Below are positions 53,965 to 55,356 of a stretch of 55,356 bases of DNA, in pieces. The notes beneath the pieces were generated by a model. That model saw only the letters and a list, made by a program, of their open reading frames with translations. It did no database searches and was not told the DNA's origin. Position numbers and translations under genes: made by a program. Source of the DNA: Solobacterium sp. (lineage in GTDB: Bacteria > Bacillota_I > Bacilli_A > Erysipelotrichales > Erysipelotrichaceae). Position 1 is the stretch's first letter; each line of letters opens with the position of its first letter. The DNA is taken from positions 1 through 55,356 of the forward strand of contig JAFYHC010000103.1 of assembly GCA_017539385.1 (NCBI GenBank). The letters are read 5' to 3'.

Positions 53965-54900
53965 ATGAGTAAGAAAAAGAATCATAGAATACTGAAGGCA
54001 GTTGGCATTACAGCTGCGGCTGGCGCATGCGCCTATGCCGGCAGCGGGTATGTATTATTCCGCAGATTGTTTGATCTGACGAATTCTCCCCTGTATAAGG
54101 GAATCGGCGTACGGCGTCTGAGCGGTACGGACAGTGAAAAGAATGAATGGTTTGCACACAGTGTCAGAGAGGATGATTTCCTGGATTCCTATGACGGACT
54201 GAAGCTGCATGCCATGCGCATCGTAAATCATCCGGAAGATCATAAATGGATGATCGTTCAGCATGGTGCTGCGGATTACAGCGGCGGCATGCTGGATCTG
54301 ATCTATGAAGCAGATCATAACGGATATAACGTACTGGCACCGGACAGCCGCGGCTGCGGCATGTCGGAAGGGCAGTATACCGGTCTTGGCTGGATGGAGC
54401 ACTATGATCTGATCAGCTGGATCAACTATCTGATCACCCTTGATCCGGAAGCAAAGATCGCTGTATATGGTGCCGATACCGGTGCAGCTGCCGTGATGAA
54501 TGCGGCTGGTGATTATCTGCCTTCCAATGTGAAATGCCTGATCGAGGACGGCGGCTTCAGCGGCATCAAGGAGTATATCCTCAATATCCTGCGTACAGAC
54601 ATCGGTATTGACGGCAAGCTGCTGATTCCGGGAATTGACTTTTATGTAAAGCAGATCCTGCACTTCTCGGTCAATGATGTCAGTATCCGCCGCCAGCTGA
54701 CACAGGGAACGCTGCCGATGCTGTTCATGCACGGCACGCAGAATGAACTGATTCCGAGTTCCATGGTATTTGATAATTATTATGCCTATGCCGGTGAAAA
54801 GGATCTGTATATGATCGAAGGCGGCCGTTTCGGTGAGCGGGGAGATGAAGCTTCCTACTACAAAGCACTGTTTGGCTTTGCTGAGAAGTATATCGGCTGA
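53965..54900 (+). CDS. Alpha/beta-hydrolase-fold protein with altered catalytic residues
   Basis: A 311-residue protein with a Lys-rich start and an N-terminal hydrophobic segment (about 12-30, AVGITAAAGACAYAGSGYVL), so probably membrane-anchored with the domain outside. The fold is that of the COG1073-type hydrolases: MIVQHGAADYSGGM, LAPDSRGCGMSEGQYTG, MLFMHGTQNELIP. At the nucleophile elbow the usual G-x-S-x-G reads GADTG, putting Asp171 where Ser belongs. Near the C-terminus the usual GAGH reads GGRF, putting Phe289 at the His. A normal serine esterase mechanism is thus excluded. GGAGG precedes the ATG. Confidence 0.82.
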   Translation: MSKKKNHRILKAVGITAAAGACAYAGSGYVLFRRLFDLTNSPLYKGIGVRRLSGTDSEKNEWFAHSVREDDFLDSYDGLKLHAMRIVNHPEDHKWMIVQHGAADYSGGMLDLIYEADHNGYNVLAPDSRGCGMSEGQYTGLGWMEHYDLISWINYLITLDPEAKIAVYGADTGAAAVMNAAGDYLPSNVKCLIEDGGFSGIKEYILNILRTDIGIDGKLLIPGIDFYVKQILHFSVNDVSIRRQLTQGTLPMLFMHGTQNELIPSSMVFDNYYAYAGEKDLYMIEGGRFGERGDEASYYKALFGFAEKYIG

Positions 54901-54918
54901 ATCACAGACGGAAAGAAT

Positions 54919-54950
54919 GCGGAGAATCGATTTAGATCTCCGCTTTTTTT
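54919..54950 (+). terminator. Terminator of the hydrolase-fold gene
   Basis: GCGGAGA (54919-54925) pairs perfectly with TCTCCGC (54937-54943), followed by a long T run. Confidence 0.9.
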
Positions 54951-54954
54951 TATA

Positions 54955-54982
54955 TTTCGCCAAATGCGGAAATATGGCGGAA
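54955..54982. repeat. Inverted repeat upstream of the ppdK promoter
   Basis: TTTCGCCA (54955-54962) and TGGCGGAA (54975-54982) pair over 8 bp (one wobble) around 12 bases. It lies about 80 bases upstream of the ppdK promoter and could be a regulator site; no function is shown. Confidence 0.45.
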
Positions 54983-55063
54983 TTCGGAAAAAAAACATGC
55001 TTTTCATAAACAAAAATATGGAGAGAGAAGCAAAAAGCGCGCGTGTAAAAAATTTTCATGTTC

Positions 55064-55092
55064 TTGTTTATGTGCGGGTCATATTCTATAAT
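55064..55092 (+). promoter_or_regulatory. Promoter of the pyruvate phosphate dikinase gene
   Basis: TTGTTT (55064-55069), 17-base spacer, consensus TATAAT (55087-55092), 25 bases ahead of the ATG. Confidence 0.7.
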
Positions 55093-55117
55093 ACTTTTAA
55101 TAATACAGGAGGCTTAC

Positions 55118-55356
55118 ATGAGCAAAAAATATGTCTACAAGTTTACCGAAGGCAATGGCTCCATGCGTGAGCTGTTAGGCGGTAAAGGTGCAAACCTCGC
55201 CGAAATGGCAAGCCTGGAACTGCCGGTGCCGATGGGATTTACGATTACAACTGAAGCGTGCAACCAGTACTACGCTGACGGTGAAAAGATCAACGAAGAG
55301 ATCATGGATCAGGTTCGTGAAAAGCTGGCATGGCTTGAAGAATACATGGGCATGAA
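55118..55356 (+). CDS. ppdK: Pyruvate phosphate dikinase, N-terminal fragment (runs off window)
   Basis: The first 79 residues of the enzyme that interconverts pyruvate and phosphoenolpyruvate using AMP/ATP and pyrophosphate. KYVYKFTEGNGSMRELLGGK followed by GANLAEMASLELPVPMGFTI is the typical start of the nucleotide-binding domain. AGGAGG precedes the ATG. The rest, including the catalytic His and PEP site, lies outside the window. Confidence 0.93.
   Translation, partial: MSKKYVYKFTEGNGSMRELLGGKGANLAEMASLELPVPMGFTITTEACNQYYADGEKINEEIMDQVREKLAWLEEYMGM

Overview
The window looks like chromosome of a low-to-mid G+C Bacillota, most likely a gut-type Erysipelotrichaceae relative. The reasons are the gene set and its order: ezrA - cysteine desulfurase - thiI, rplU - prp - rpmA with the cleavable L27 N-terminus, mutS2, RNase HIII, a T-box in front of valS, an S4 leader in front of rpsD, and several phospho-glycosidase and glycosidase operons. 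The family-level assignment is inference; the phylum is well supported. There are no tRNA or rRNA genes and no CRISPR array.

Layout. 1-3080: three overlapping tyrosine-recombinase genes on the minus strand (the last runs off the left edge), with inverted and direct repeats at the right end; this is the layout of a recombinase-in-trio (RIT) element. 3113-9877: cutC-purA (minus), an Mrp/ApbC ATPase, an OmpR-type two-component pair, a prepilin peptidase and a DEAD-box helicase. 9978-14113: a TSCPD protein, then a lipoprotein - unknown - lspA - rluD - rhomboid - dCMP deaminase run. 14128-19812: rnhC (minus), then cvpA - mutS2 - uvrC. 19913-21725: a MATE exporter and a small membrane protein.

21796-33518 is a carbohydrate region. 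A TetR regulator, a GH2 beta-galactosidase-like enzyme, a GPH sugar transporter and a GH36 alpha-galactosidase form one overlapping operon behind a promoter with a near-consensus cre (CcpA) box. After a DUF3320-type protein and a DUF937 protein come a fusion of a PTS EIIB-like domain with a ROK domain, a GH1 phospho-glycosidase whose acid/base Glu is replaced by Gln (as in plant myrosinases), and a GH4 enzyme with the CHEV motif of alpha-galacturonidases. 33563-35120 is a decayed prophage piece: a MuF-type minor head protein with a C-terminal toxin-like tip, an overlapping likely immunity gene, and a truncated scaffold gene.

35173-41905: rpsD with its leader, ezrA, cysteine desulfurase, thiI, and a second, catalytically intact GH1. 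42058-46104: a GH13 alpha-glucosidase followed closely by a protein made of five 19-residue repeats, an unknown protein and a DUF2974-type alpha/beta hydrolase. 46121-50108: L21 leader, rplU-prp-rpmA, obg, ruvA-ruvB. 50105-50960: two divergent genes (SRAP peptidase and a small membrane protein) whose promoters place transcription start at or next to the start codon. 50987-53837: T-box and valS. 53965-54900: an alpha/beta-hydrolase fold protein lacking the Ser and His of the triad. 55118 to the end: start of pyruvate phosphate dikinase.

The points I would look at first are the EIIB-ROK / Gln-GH1 / CHEV-GH4 cluster, the recombinase trio, the MuF toxin tip with its neighbour, and the group of apparently leaderless genes.
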